Shown here one piece after another: positions 15,579 through 27,000 of a stretch of 53,367 nt of DNA (positions are counted from its first letter, which is position 1; each line of letters begins with the position of its first letter). The stretch is from NCBI GenBank assembly GCA_005808475.1, contig SYLY01000174.1:1-53367 (forward strand), given 5' to 3'. The stretch is from Acidobacteriota bacterium (GTDB taxonomy: Bacteria; Acidobacteriota; Terriglobia; Bryobacterales; Bryobacteraceae). A program made the position numbers and the translations under genes. A model generated the notes under the pieces. It had not been told where the DNA came from. It searched no databases and was given only the letters and a program-made list of their open reading frames with translations.

Positions 15579-17240
15579 CTACTTCTTCTTTCCGCTGATC
15601 TGCCACTCCGTGAACGGGCTTCGAGCCCCGCGAATATTGACGTTCAGCAGATACGGCTTCCGCGCCGCGAACGCCCGCTTCACCGCCGGACCCACTTGCG
15701 CCAACTCCGTGATGTTCTCACCCTCGCCGCCGAAGCCCTGCATCACCAGATCGTACCGGGTCGCGCGTAGCTCGCACGCCACCGTGCTGCCGCAGAGTTC
15801 CCCCTGCAACTCCCGTTCCAGACCCCAGCCCGCGTCGTTGCCCACGATGATCACCACCGGCAAGCCGTATCGAACCAGCGTGTCCAACTCCGCGATGTAG
15901 AAGCCTAGCGATCCGTCGCCCGTGATCATCGCCACCGGCCGGTCCGGATACGCCATCTGCAGCGCGATCGAATTCGGCAGCGCCGATCCGATCGTTCCCA
16001 ACGGCCCCAGCCGCAACCAGCCGCCCGGATTGATTGCCGGCAACGTCGCGCGTCCCCAGTGAATGAAGTCGCCGCCGTCCCACGCGTAGAGCACGTCGTC
16101 GGGCAGCGCCTTCGCCAACTCGGCGAAAAAAGCCGCCGGATGGATCGGCGACGACTCGTCCGCCGCCGTCGCCGCCAGTTGCGACTTCCAGGCGTCCCGC
16201 TCGGTCCGCTGCCGCTTCATCCACTGCGTGCGCGGCTTCCACGTTTCCTTGCCGATCGACGCGTTCATCGCCGCCAGCGCCGCCTTCACATCGGCGCAAA
16301 TCCCGAGTTCCAGATTTCGCGTGAGCCCCAACTCTTGCGGCATCACGTCGATCTGCACGAACTTGGCCGACGGCGAGAACAGCCGTGGACCGCCGAGCGC
16401 CATCCGGTAGTCGATCCGCTTGCCCAGCACCAGCACCACGTCGGCCTCGGGGAACACGGTGTGGACGGCCTTGTTCAACGCGCCGTCGGAGTAGCCCATC
16501 GCGGTTTTGAAGTCGTCGCGGATCACGCCCCGCGCCATCGTCACGCTGTAGTAGGGCAGGTTGGTCCTGGTCAGGAACTGCTTCAGTTCCTTGCCCGCGT
16601 CCGCCCACCAGACGCCGGAACCGGCGATCACCACAGGCCGTTCGGCCTCGCGCAGGATTCGCAGCGCCTGTTCCACTTCGGCGGACGACGGCGTCATCGC
16701 GGGTTGCGCGGCGGGAACCGGCATCGGCAACGGCGCGTCCGATTTGCCCGCGAACATGTCCACGGGAATCGTCAAATGCGAAGGACCCATTCGCCCCGTT
16801 ACGGCTTCCTGATACGCGCGTCCCAGGTAGAACGGAATCTGCCCCGCATTGGCCGGCTGCGCGGCGAACTTGCATACCGGCGCGGCCATGCCCACTTGAT
16901 CGATTACCTGGAACACCTGCCGGCCGGCAAGCGCCGACGAAGGCGCGCCGCTCACCGCGATCAACGGACTCGCCGCCTGGAACGCCGTGGCGATGCCCGT
17001 CAGCGAGTTCGTGTGGCCCGGACCGCCCGTCACCAGCGAGATCACCGGCTTGCGATGAATGCGCCCGTAGGCATCGGCGGCGTGCACCACGCCCGATTCG
17101 TGCCGGAAGTCCGTCACGCGAATCCCGCGTTGCCCGGCCACCGACAGCACTTCGTTCAGATGATCGCCGACCAGCGTGTAGATGTCTCGAATTCCGAGAC
17201 GCTCCATCGCGTCGACGAAGAGTTCCGCTCCAGTTGGCAT
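15579..17240 (-). CDS. Thiamine-pyrophosphate-dependent acetolactate synthase-like enzyme
   Basis: A 553-residue enzyme with the three-domain layout of the POX/ALS family. The N-terminal PYR domain has the cofactor-activating Glu48 (DFRHESGVVHAADAYGR). A central domain follows (VVIAGSGVWWADAGKEL, about 203-220). The C-terminal PP domain has the Mg/TPP motif GDGSLGF (441-447) ending in Asn468 (VGNDAGWG). Close alternatives are 2-hydroxyacyl-CoA lyase, oxalyl-CoA decarboxylase or a benzaldehyde-lyase-like enzyme; the sequence does not decide. Its stop lies one base before the start of the HEPN-like gene, so the cassette may be read from its transcript. A 34-bp gap separates it from the gamma-glutamyltransferase upstream, suggesting a shared operon. 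Confidence 0.88.
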   Translation of the reverse strand: MPTGAELFVDAMERLGIRDIYTLVGDHLNEVLSVAGQRGIRVTDFRHESGVVHAADAYGRIHRKPVISLVTGGPGHTNSLTGIATAFQAASPLIAVSGAPSSALAGRQVFQVIDQVGMAAPVCKFAAQPANAGQIPFYLGRAYQEAVTGRMGPSHLTIPVDMFAGKSDAPLPMPVPAAQPAMTPSSAEVEQALRILREAERPVVIAGSGVWWADAGKELKQFLTRTNLPYYSVTMARGVIRDDFKTAMGYSDGALNKAVHTVFPEADVVLVLGKRIDYRMALGGPRLFSPSAKFVQIDVMPQELGLTRNLELGICADVKAALAAMNASIGKETWKPRTQWMKRQRTERDAWKSQLAATAADESSPIHPAAFFAELAKALPDDVLYAWDGGDFIHWGRATLPAINPGGWLRLGPLGTIGSALPNSIALQMAYPDRPVAMITGDGSLGFYIAELDTLVRYGLPVVIIVGNDAGWGLERELQGELCGSTVACELRATRYDLVMQGFGGEGENITELAQVGPAVKRAFAARKPYLLNVNIRGARSPFTEWQISGKKK

Positions 17241-17274
17241 AGTCTTCGATTATTCCGCAACCGGGCGCTCCGCG

Positions 17275-19053
17275 TCACCAGCCGGCCACCCAATCGTCCT
17301 TCGCCGGACTCACGCCGCCTTCGAACACGCCCGTCTCGGCGATGCGGATCATCTTCATCGCGCCCGCTCCCGCCGCCGTCATGCGGTAGGGCTCCTGCGC
17401 TTCGGTCACCTTTACCGGATGGCCCATCGCCGCGAGCGGACCGGCCAGACCTTCCGCCATCGCGCGCGGGATCGCCAGGCCGTCGCCCGGCGCCTGCGGG
17501 AACATCGAGACGGGGAAGTTCGACGTGATCGCCGTGGGGGCCTCGCACGCCTGCTGCACGTTCATTGCGAACTCCACCACGTTCAGGAACGCCTGCGCCA
17601 TCGTCTGCGGAATCGTGTCGCCTCCCGGCGTGTTCCATGCCAGATACGGTTTGCCGTTCCGCAGCGCCAGGGCGGGCAGCGTCCCTTGCCGTACGCGCTT
17701 ACCCGGCGCCAGCACGTTGGGATCGGCGGGATCGAGCGCGAAGTACGGCATTCGATTGTTCAGCACGAAGCCCGCTCCGTCGACAACCACGCCGCATCCG
17801 AAGCCGCCGTTCACGCTGTGGGTCACCGAGACGACATTGCCGAACGAGTCCGCGATCGCGAAGGAGGAAGTCTGATCCCCGCGGTTCGCCTCGGGGCTGC
17901 CGCCGGATCGCGCCGCGGTAGGGCTGGCGTATTCGATGGAGCGGCCCTCGAGGATCGCCTTTCCCGCGCGTGGATCGCCCGGGGGCGCGGCGCCGCGAAT
18001 CGCGCGATCGGGCCGGATCAGCGCGCGTCGAGCCGCCGCGTACTCCTTCGACAGCAAGCCCGCCACCGGGATCTCGCGGAAGAAGCGCGGATCGGCGACC
18101 CAGCGATGCCGGTCCGCGAACGCGAGCTTGAACGCCTCCACGATAGTGTGCACGTAACGGGGCGAGTCATGGCCCATGGACCGCAAGTCGATCCCCTCGA
18201 GGATATTCAGCGCGATCAGCATCGTGATGCCACCGGAGTTCGGCGCGCATTGATACAGGTCGAGATCCTTGTAGCGGATACGAAGCGGCTCGTCCTCCGC
18301 CGCTTGGAATTCGCGCAGATCGTCGAGCCGGATGAGCCCGCCCGTCTTCCGCTGCGATGCGTCGATGGTCCGCGCGATCGAGCCGCGATAGAACGCGTCC
18401 GCGCCGGCGCTCGCGATGGCTCGTAGCGTGCGTGCATGATCGGGCTGCGTCACCCATTCTCCGGTGCGCCACGGGCGGCCTTCCGGGAAGTACGTCCGCG
18501 CGGTGCTTTCGTACCTGGCGAACTTGTCGAACGCGGTCCGGAAGTTCGACGCGCCCCAGGCCGTCACGGCGTGGCCGTTCTCCGCCGCGTCGATCGCGTC
18601 GCGCAGCAGTTCGGGATACTTGCGCGTACCGTATCGCTTCAACGCCAGATCGAAGCCGCCCACGGCGCCCGGGACGGTCGACGCATCCGGCCCATCGGGC
18701 GGGATAGAGCCGTTCGCCGCGAAGCGCTCTCGCGTGGCGAGCTTCGGCGCCGGTCCGGTTCCGTTGATCAGCACGACGCGGCCCGGCTTGGCGAGATACG
18801 CCAGCAGGAAGCCGTCGCCGCCGAGCCCGGCCTCGCTCGGCTCCACCACGCCGGTCATGTAGAACGCGGCGGCCGCGGCGTCGATCGCGTTGCCTCCCCG
18901 CTCCAGCACGCGCAGCGCCGCCAGCCCCTCGAGCGGATGCTCCGCCGCGACCATGCCCTTGCGCCCGAACACCACTTGCCGCCCCATGAATGGACCTACC
19001 GTTTGCGCGAGTGCCGCGCCCGCCGCGGGCATCAGGAACGCGCGGCGCCTCAT
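17275..19053 (-). CDS. ggt: Gamma-glutamyltransferase (exported)
   Basis: A 592-residue Ntn-hydrolase that self-cleaves to cleave or transfer gamma-glutamyl groups, e.g. from glutathione. The N-terminus MRRRAFLMPAAGAALAQ is an export signal. Family blocks are HPLEGLAALRVLERGGNAIDAAAAA (residues about 39-63), EPSEAGLGGDGF, and the processing site GDQTSSFAIAD, in which Thr395 should become the nucleophile. NNRMPYF and NTPGGDTIPQTM follow. It starts two bases after the stop of the ABC ATPase and is the last gene of that export operon, implying co-expression. The substrate may be a gamma-glutamyl compound in the periplasm. Confidence 0.92.
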   Translation of the reverse strand: MRRRAFLMPAAGAALAQTVGPFMGRQVVFGRKGMVAAEHPLEGLAALRVLERGGNAIDAAAAAFYMTGVVEPSEAGLGGDGFLLAYLAKPGRVVLINGTGPAPKLATRERFAANGSIPPDGPDASTVPGAVGGFDLALKRYGTRKYPELLRDAIDAAENGHAVTAWGASNFRTAFDKFARYESTARTYFPEGRPWRTGEWVTQPDHARTLRAIASAGADAFYRGSIARTIDASQRKTGGLIRLDDLREFQAAEDEPLRIRYKDLDLYQCAPNSGGITMLIALNILEGIDLRSMGHDSPRYVHTIVEAFKLAFADRHRWVADPRFFREIPVAGLLSKEYAAARRALIRPDRAIRGAAPPGDPRAGKAILEGRSIEYASPTAARSGGSPEANRGDQTSSFAIADSFGNVVSVTHSVNGGFGCGVVVDGAGFVLNNRMPYFALDPADPNVLAPGKRVRQGTLPALALRNGKPYLAWNTPGGDTIPQTMAQAFLNVVEFAMNVQQACEAPTAITSNFPVSMFPQAPGDGLAIPRAMAEGLAGPLAAMGHPVKVTEAQEPYRMTAAGAGAMKMIRIAETGVFEGGVSPAKDDWVAGW

Positions 19054-19055
19054 GG

Positions 19056-19766
<711 letters not shown>

Positions 19767-19775
19767 TCGCTCCTC

Positions 19776-21116
19776 CTACATGCGGCGCACAGCGGCGCCA
19801 TCGGCCAATCCCGCCGGCGGGTCGGCGATCACGTCTTCGCCGCCGATCAAGCCTTCTTCCACGCGCACGCCGCGATCGTTGGATCCGGCCGTGCGCACAG
19901 CTTTTCGTATCGCCTTGCCATTCAGGAACACGAAGACCGCTCCGTCGCGCACGGCGCTCGCCGGAACCAGCACCACGGGCTTGGACGGCGCGGCCGTGCC
20001 GTTGGTCGGCTTTTCGCGCGCCAGAAACGCGACGTTGGCGTTCATCTCCGGCCGAAGAAACTGGTCCGGCGCGAGCACCTTGACCTTCACCTGAACGGTA
20101 GCCTTCTGCCGGTTGGCTTCCGGCGACATCTCCTCGATCTCGCCGTCGTACTTGCGGTCGCGGAACGCGTCGGTGGTGATGATGCCACGCTGCCGCGGGT
20201 AGAGCTTGGCGAAGTCGCCCTGGCTGATGTCGAGCTCCACCTGAAGGTCGTTCAAGTTCGCCAGCGAGACCACGTAGCCCTTGGCGCCCCGCTCGCCGAC
20301 AAAACTGGTGGTGACGAACTCGCCCTTCTCCACCGCCCGTTCGAGGATCGTGCCGGTGACCGGCGCGCGGATGATGGTGTTTGAAAGCTGCGTCTCGTAA
20401 AACGCGACTTGACCTTTGGACTGTTCGATCTGGCCTCGTACCTGATCCATCACTTCACGGCGCGGCCCGATGCGCACCAGTTCGAAGGTGCGTTCGAGGG
20501 AGGCCACGCGCGCCTGGGCGGAATCGAAGCGCGCCTTGGCGTCGTCGTACGCCTGGATCGACATCACCTTCGCGTCCGTCAGCTTTTTCATTCGATCCAG
20601 ATTCACGCGCGCGTTCGCGAGGTCGGAATGCGCGACGTCGAGATTGGCCTTCGCCACCTGGATCTCCTCGGGGCGGGATCCGTTCGTCAGTTCCAGCAGC
20701 CTCGCCTCGAGGGCCGTCGACGATCCCTTCGCCTGCTGCAACTGCGCTTTGTACTCGTCGTCCTCGAGCCGCACGATCACCTGGCCTTCGCGGACGCGGT
20801 CGCCCTTTTCCACGCCGATCCACGATACCTTTCCCACGACCTTCGACGCGAGCTGGATCTTGTGGTGCGCCACGATATAGCCGGTGGCGTTGAGCACCAC
20901 GTCGCCGCCCGCGCCCGCCGCATCGTCCGCGACGCTCGCCGCGCGCACCGTTCGCACCACGACGCCCGCGTCCCGCTTGCCGAACCACCAAGCCGCCGCG
21001 CCCATGCATAGGAACAGCAGCACGCCGGCCGCGATCCATCGCCCGGCCCACCGGGAGCCGCCCGTGTTCGCCTTGAGAGACTTGTCGATCCTGAGTCCGC
21101 CGAGATCCGGTTGCAT
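19776..21116 (-). CDS. HlyD/MacA-type periplasmic adaptor
   Basis: A 446-residue membrane-fusion protein. One N-terminal transmembrane span ([19 protein letters not shown]) is followed by a lipoyl half ([19 protein letters not shown]), a long coiled-coil hairpin (about 115-220, rich in AKxxLDxAxxDL repeats), the second lipoyl half ([21 protein letters not shown]), and beta-barrel and membrane-proximal domains ending [19 protein letters not shown] chose MQPDLGG at 21116; the frame is open far upstream but there overlaps the permease gene. It would bridge the permeases to a TolC-like channel; none is in this operon, but one is encoded at 34828. Confidence 0.9.
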   Translation of the reverse strand: MQPDLGGLRIDKSLKANTGGSRWAGRWIAAGVLLFLCMGAAAWWFGKRDAGVVVRTVRAASVADDAAGAGGDVVLNATGYIVAHHKIQLASKVVGKVSWIGVEKGDRVREGQVIVRLEDDEYKAQLQQAKGSSTALEARLLELTNGSRPEEIQVAKANLDVAHSDLANARVNLDRMKKLTDAKVMSIQAYDDAKARFDSAQARVASLERTFELVRIGPRREVMDQVRGQIEQSKGQVAFYETQLSNTIIRAPVTGTILERAVEKGEFVTTSFVGERGAKGYVVSLANLNDLQVELDISQGDFAKLYPRQRGIITTDAFRDRKYDGEIEEMSPEANRQKATVQVKVKVLAPDQFLRPEMNANVAFLAREKPTNGTAAPSKPVVLVPASAVRDGAVFVFLNGKAIRKAVRTAGSNDRGVRVEEGLIGGEDVIADPPAGLADGAAVRRM

Positions 21117-21124
21117 GTATGTGG

Positions 21125-22291
21125 TCAGACCTGGCGTAGCGCCGTCAGGATCTGTTTTCTCGCGGCGGACGCGGCCGGCAACAGGCCTCCCACCGCGCCC
21201 ATGAACATGGCGAAGAGCACACCGTACAGCATGATTTTCGGCGAGACATGGAAGTCGAAGGAGATTTCGCTGAAGGTGACGAAGCTGCCGATCGCGGTGT
21301 TGACGTTGTTCAGCGGCAGCACCAGCAGGCATCCGATGATGCCGCCGAGAATGCTGAGGAAAATCGACTCCAGGAAGAAGCTGAGCAGGATGCTGCGCCG
21401 CGGGAATCCGAGCACCCGCAACGTGCCGATCTCCGCCGAGCGGCGCGCCACCGCCGCGTACATCGTATTCATCGCGGCGAAGCAGGAGCCGATCGCCATG
21501 ATCAGCGCGACGAACGTTCCCACGGCGCGGATCGGCGTGGCCGACTGCGTTTGCTGGGCATGGTAGTCCTTCTCGCGCACGACGTCGATATTCAGCCGCC
21601 GGTCGTTCGGAAGGTCGTTGATCAGCGCCTGCGCGGACGATTCGTCCGCCGCGCGCAGCAATACCGAACTGAGGCCGTTGTCCCGGTTCTGGTCGGACGC
21701 GAGTTGGCGCAGGTCGCAGAAGATCTCGCTGTTCGCCATACCTCGCCCTCCGTCGAGCACGCCGACCACCTCCCACTCGCCGCGGCCGAACGGAATGCGC
21801 GAGCCGATGCGGGCGAGCGGATATCGTCCCGCGACTCCCTTGCCCACCACCACCTCGCGCCGGCCGGGCGTGAACATGCGGCCCTCCGAGACGCGCGCGC
21901 CGTCACGAATCTCGAGTCCGCGCGGTTCGATGCCGCGGACGCTGATGTTGATGCCGGACGGGTTCTCGGGGCTCTCCATCACGATCACGGTGATCAGCTC
22001 GAGCGACGCCGCCGGATCGCCCTTGGAATCCTTGGCGATGCCGGGCTTGAACTTCAGCGCTTGAAAGGCTTCGTTGGTGAACGACGAGTACAGTTCCGCG
22101 TTCGATCCCTTGCGCGTCACCAGCAGATTCAACGGATGGCCCGACGCCTCGAGCGACGTACGCAGGCCCTGGGCGAGCGCGGACACCGCGAGCAGCACCG
22201 CGACCGTGAGGCCGATTCCGAGCGCCGTCATCAGCGATGTGGTCCTCCGCGCGAGCAGGTTGCGGAAGCTGTAGGAAATGGGGATTGCCAT
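21125..22291 (-). CDS. FtsX/MacB-type ABC permease (second of two)
   Basis: A 388-residue permease. The first membrane span is at about 18-42 (TTSLMTALGIGLTVAVLLAV). A periplasmic domain of about 200 residues follows. The C-terminal half has three spans with the FtsX signature (AVGTFVALIMAIGSCFAAMNTMYAAVARRSAEIGTLRVLGFPRRSILLSF around 270-320 and a final span at about 355-378). It starts four bases after the other permease stop, so the pair probably forms a heterodimer, unlike homodimeric MacB. Confidence 0.9.
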   Translation of the reverse strand: MAIPISYSFRNLLARRTTSLMTALGIGLTVAVLLAVSALAQGLRTSLEASGHPLNLLVTRKGSNAELYSSFTNEAFQALKFKPGIAKDSKGDPAASLELITVIVMESPENPSGINISVRGIEPRGLEIRDGARVSEGRMFTPGRREVVVGKGVAGRYPLARIGSRIPFGRGEWEVVGVLDGGRGMANSEIFCDLRQLASDQNRDNGLSSVLLRAADESSAQALINDLPNDRRLNIDVVREKDYHAQQTQSATPIRAVGTFVALIMAIGSCFAAMNTMYAAVARRSAEIGTLRVLGFPRRSILLSFFLESIFLSILGGIIGCLLVLPLNNVNTAIGSFVTFSEISFDFHVSPKIMLYGVLFAMFMGAVGGLLPAASAARKQILTALRQV

Positions 22292-22295
22292 GGCG

Positions 22296-23459
22296 TCAGT
22301 CCGTTACGCGAAGCGCGTCGATGATGTTGCGGCGCGATGCGCTCCACGCGGGGCCGATGGAACTGATCAGGCCGATCGCCGCCGCCGTCAATAGCCCTCC
22401 GGCGAGTACCGCCGGGGACATCACGAACTCACTCGAGTCCGCCACCATCGACGGCATGTTCCGCAGCACCGCCACCAGTCCGCTCGCGAAGAGCATCCCC
22501 AGCATGCCGCCGAGCAGCGAGATCAACACGGCCTCGCCAGTGACCAGGGACAGGATCGCGCCCGGGGTGAACCCGATCGTCTTCAGCACGCCGATCTCGC
22601 GGCTGCGCTCGCGCACCGACATCGCCATGGTGTTCCCGGAGACCAGCAGCACGGTGAAGGCGATGGCGGCGCAGATCACGCCCATGAACGCCTTCACGTT
22701 GCCCAGGAAGGCGAGAAAACTGAGCTGGAACGCGCGCTCGGTCTCGGTCTTGGTTTGCAACGGCGAGTTGCGGAACATGTCGTCCACCGCCTTGGATATC
22801 GACGTGGCGTCGTCGGCGCGGTTCATGCGAAGGACGAACGTGCCCACCTGGTCCAGCCGCTGGGCCTGGCCGGCCGAGCGCATCGCTTCGTTGAGGTACT
22901 CGTGGTGGAAGTAGAGAGTCTCGTTGTCGCGCTCGGAATCGTACATGCCCCTTACGGTGAAAGTAAGCGTCACCGGGAAGATGTCGCCCACGATGGGGAT
23001 GCGGTCGCCGATCTGAAATCCGTATTGTTTGGCCAGCTTGCGGCCCACCACGCAGCCGCCACGATCGGTCTCGAACGCCTGCTTCTCCGCCGGCGCGATG
23101 CGATACTCGTTGTAGATCGTGAACAGCTTGCCCGGTTCGACGGCCATGCGCGCGAAGAAGTTGGCGGGGTCCTTATAAACGCCGCCGAACCACTGCAGGA
23201 TGGTCAGATCGGCGACGCCCGGGACGGCGGCGATCTTTTCCTTGTAGGAAACCGGCAGCGGATTCGTCAGCGATACGCGGTTCCGCACGATCAGGCGCAT
23301 CGCCTGTTGCGGGGTCGCCTCCGAGAAGAAGAAGGCCTGAAACAGCACGCCGAGCACTCCGAGCAGGCACAACGAGAACGCGATACTGAGGATCGTGAGG
23401 ACGCTGCGCCGCTTGTTGCGAACGGAGTTCTTCCAGATCAACGGCAGATGCTCGATCAT
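22296..23459 (-). CDS. FtsX/MacB-type ABC permease (first of two)
   Basis: A 387-residue permease: N-terminal span (SVLTILSIAFSLCLLGVLGV, about 19-40), a large periplasmic domain, then spans with AFTVLLVSGNTMAMSVRERSREIGVLKTIGF, GEAVLISLLGGMLGMLFASG and a final AAIGLISSIGPAW. I selected MIEHLPLIWKNSVRNKRRS at 23459 because homologues begin there; upstream open sequence is antisense to the deaminase gene. It heads the export operon and is divergent from that deaminase gene; the two starts lie within 20 bp. Confidence 0.9.
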   Translation of the reverse strand: MIEHLPLIWKNSVRNKRRSVLTILSIAFSLCLLGVLGVLFQAFFFSEATPQQAMRLIVRNRVSLTNPLPVSYKEKIAAVPGVADLTILQWFGGVYKDPANFFARMAVEPGKLFTIYNEYRIAPAEKQAFETDRGGCVVGRKLAKQYGFQIGDRIPIVGDIFPVTLTFTVRGMYDSERDNETLYFHHEYLNEAMRSAGQAQRLDQVGTFVLRMNRADDATSISKAVDDMFRNSPLQTKTETERAFQLSFLAFLGNVKAFMGVICAAIAFTVLLVSGNTMAMSVRERSREIGVLKTIGFTPGAILSLVTGEAVLISLLGGMLGMLFASGLVAVLRNMPSMVADSSEFVMSPAVLAGGLLTAAAIGLISSIGPAWSASRRNIIDALRVTD

Positions 23460-23475
23460 AGTGGCTGGGGTTCCC

Positions 23476-23946
23476 TTGATTGTAGATGACGCCTGTTCGG
23501 CCCGCGACGCGGAATTCATGCGCGAGGCCCTGGCGCTGGCCCGGCAGGCAGGGGCTGACGGGGAGGCTCCCGTGGGCGCGGTGGTGGTGTTCGACGGCCG
23601 GATCGCCGGGCGCGGCCGCAACTCTCCCATCGCTCGCAACGACCCCACCGCGCACGCCGAGATTCTGGCGTTGCGCGAGGCGGGCGCCGCGCTCGGCAAC
23701 TACAGGCTGGCGGGCGCAACCTTGTACGCGACGCTCGAACCGTGCGTCATGTGCGCGGGCGCCATCGTCCATGCCCGGATCGCGCGCGTAGTGTTCGGAT
23801 CGCGCGATCTCCGGTTCGGCGCCGTGCGCACGAAGTTCCGCCTGGCCGACTCCGAAATTCTGAACCACCGCGCGGAGGTGACCGAAGGGGTGCTGGGCGC
23901 CGAGTGCGTGGAACTGCTGCGAACGTTCTTCGACAGCCGGCGCTGA
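23476..23946 (+). CDS. tadA: TadA-like tRNA adenosine/cytidine deaminase
   Basis: About 156 residues. The zinc site is complete: HAE in DPTAHAEILALREAG and the paired cysteines in LEPCVMCAGAIVHARI; APVGAVVVFDGRI precedes it. TadA converts the wobble adenosine of tRNA-Arg to inosine; guanine deaminases share this fold. The start is unsure: TTG 23476 gives the usual N-terminal length, GTG 23461 a longer form, and ATG 23518 trims the first helix. The stop at 23944-23946 is 59 bp before the TonB receptor. Confidence 0.85.
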   Translation: MIVDDACSARDAEFMREALALARQAGADGEAPVGAVVVFDGRIAGRGRNSPIARNDPTAHAEILALREAGAALGNYRLAGATLYATLEPCVMCAGAIVHARIARVVFGSRDLRFGAVRTKFRLADSEILNHRAEVTEGVLGAECVELLRTFFDSRR

Positions 23947-23970
23947 GACCCGCCGCCCAGGGGGAAATGC

Positions 23971-23979
23971 TGATAAAAT
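23971..23979 (+). promoter_or_regulatory. Possible extended -10 element before the TonB receptor gene
   Basis: TGATAAAAT fits an extended -10 (TGn plus TAAAAT) and sits 26 bases before the receptor ATG. No convincing -35 is seen. Confidence 0.3.
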
Positions 23980-24005
23980 CGGCGGCGAATCCCGGTGGAG
24001 GTCCC

Positions 24006-27000
24006 ATGCGAAGCTCGTTTCCCGTTCTCGCCGCGCTGCTGGCAGGTTCCGCGCTGGCGCAGGAATACCGCGGATCGGTGCTTGGCAGGGTCATCGACCC
24101 GAGCGGCGCGCCCGCCGCCAACGTGTCGATCGAAGCGGTCAACGTCGACACCGGCGTCAAGATAGCGTCCACGTCCAACGACGCCGGCAACTTCCAGATC
24201 CCGTTTCTCGTGCCCGGCAACTACACGATCCGCGTCGAGCAGGCAGGCTTCAAGCGCATCGAGCGAACGGGAGTTCGCGTCGCCACCAACACCGCCGTCA
24301 CGCTCGATTTCACGCTCGAATTGGGCGCTACCGCCGAAACGGTCACGGTCAACGCCGACGCACCGCTGTTGAACACGTCGAGCGCGGATCTGGGTCAGGT
24401 GATCGACAAGAACTACCTCGGCTCGATCACCGTGAACCTCACGCGGAACGTGCTCAACACGGTGCGGCTCACGCCCGGAATCACGGGAGGCGGCGCCACC
24501 GTGACCGGCAACAACGCCGGATCGTTCAGCATCTCCGGCGGCGGGTCCACCGTGGGCCGTGTCGAGGTCCTGGTCGACGGAATCCCGAATACCACCGCGC
24601 ACAACTCGGGCGGCGTCGTTTTCATTCCGTCCATTGACGCCGTGGAGGAGATCAAGGTTCACACCACGATGTTCGACGCCCAATACGGGCATTCCAACGG
24701 CGGCGCCATCAACATCACAACCAAGGGCGGCACGAACCGGCTCCACGGAACGTCGTACCTGTACAAGCGCTGGTCGGCGCTCGACGCCAATTCCTGGACC
24801 AACAATTCGGGCGGTTTGCCGAAGCCTTCCACCGACTACTATCAGTTCGGCTATCTGGTGAGCGGACCCGTGTTGCTGCCCAAGCTGTACAACGGCCGCA
24901 ACCGGACGTTCTTTTCGACGACGCTCGAACGCGACCGCGACGAGGTTCAGTTGACGCGCAACGCACGCGTGCCGACCGCCGAGGAGCGGACCGGCGATTT
25001 CTCGGGAACGATCAACCGGAGAGGCGGGGCTTTCACGCTCTTCGATCCCGCCACCACCGTTGTCGCCGGCGGCCGGGCGACGCGCCAGCCTTTCCCCGGC
25101 AACCGGATTCCCGCCGCGCGAATCTCGCCCACCGGCGGCGAGTGGATGAAGCTGTTCCCGGCCCCGGTCACCGGCAGCCGCGTGCTGGAAGCGCTCAACT
25201 GGACCGCCACCGATGCGACCATCGTTCCCCAGACCCAGATCAGCGCGCGGATCGACCACAACGTGAGCGACCGCCAGCGCTTGTTCGGCCGCATCGGACT
25301 CCTGCGGCTTTATCAGACCAACGGCGAACTGATCCGCGGCCAGTTTTCCATCGCGCCCGATGGCACGGGAGGGCTCGCGCGAGCGAATCCGCGCCGCTTC
25401 TACAACATCGGGTTCGACGACACCTACACGTTCTCGCCGAGTTTGCTCGGCTCGTTCCGGTACGGATTCGTCCGCAAGGTGCAGACCAATCTGCGCGGCG
25501 GCGTCGGCTACGACAACGCGTTTCTGAAGCTGCCCCAGGTTCTGGTCTCCAACCAGGCGATCTCCGGATGGCCGACATTCAACGTCGCCGAGAACCTGCC
25601 GACTCTCGGCAGCAACTTCGTGGAAGAGACCAACGATCAGCATTCGGTCATGGCGACGTTCAGCAAGCTCACCGGAAAGCACACGCTCAAATGGGGCGTC
25701 GACTGGCGCGCGCTGCGTTGGAATCGCAACTCACCCGGAGACGCCGCTCCCGGCTCGTTCACCTTCGACACCACGTTCACCCGGTCGGACCCGTTCGCGC
25801 CCGCGTCGGCCGACACCTCCGGAACCAGCATGGCGTCGATCCTGCTCGGTCTGCCGGCCTCCGGTTCGTTCGGCTATATCACGTCGCTTTCGCTGCAGAA
25901 CCACTATCTGGCCGGATTCGTTCAGGAAGATTGGAAGGCCGGCCAACGGTTGACGCTCAACTTCGGCGTGCGCTACGAACTCGAGACGCCCTACACCGAG
26001 CGTTTCAACCGCATGAGCTACGGATTCGACGAAAGCGGCAAGCTCCCGGTGAATGTCCCCGGGCTCGATCTGCGCGGCGGGATACGGTTCGCCGGCGTGG
26101 GCGGCGCTTCCCGGCGCGGCGGCCTCGTCGATGGAAACAACTTCGGCCCCCGGTTCGGATTCGCGTATGGACTGGATTCCAAGACGGTGATACGCGGCGG
26201 CTATGGGATCTTCTTCAGCGGCCAGGCGTTCAACACGGGGTTCCTCGCGGATGTCGGCGTGTTCAACGCCATCACGCCCTTCGTGGGAACCAACGACGGA
26301 GGCGCGACGCCGTTCGCCACCCTTGCCAACCCGTTCCCGGTGGGCTTGCGGACACCGGTCGGCGCGTCGGCCGGCCTGCTCGCCCAGGTGGGCGATACGG
26401 TGAGCTTCTTCGACGAGCGCCGCGTGTCGCCATACAACGAGCAGTGGCAGGTCAGCGTGCAGCGCGAGCTTCCTTCCAAGATCGTCGCCGAAGCGGCCTA
26501 CGTCGGCATGCTGAGCCTGAAGCAGTTCGAGAGCTTCAACCTCAACGAAAAGCCCGACCGGTTCCTCGCGCTCGGAACGGCGGAGAACAACCGCGTGCCC
26601 AACCCGTTTCTGGGCGTGTTTCCCGCGACCACGGTCCTGGGCCAAGGCGCCACACTCACCCAGAACCGCTTTTGGGGCCGCTACCCCCAGTTCACCAACG
26701 CGACCATTCAGGGCTCGAACACCGGCCGGGCGATCTACCACGCGCTGCAACTCAAGACCGACAAGCGCGTGACCCGCGGGCTCAGCGTGATCTGGACCTA
26801 CACATTCGCCAAGCTGATCGACAACGAGACCACCAGCGTCGTGAACCCGCGCAAGTACCGCACGGTTTCCAGCCTGGATCAAACCCACGTGATGCGCGCC
26901 GCCGCGACCTACGAATTTCCCTGGCGGTTCGAAGGCAAGGGCGCCAGCCGGGTGCTGCGGCAAGTGGCCGCCGGCTGGTCCGGGAGTGCATATCTGGTGG

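Noticed and set aside
16059..17528. Plus-strand open frame of about 490 codons opposite the TPP enzyme
   Set aside because: The sequence is Arg/His-rich and has no motif; the TPP enzyme on the minus strand is certain.
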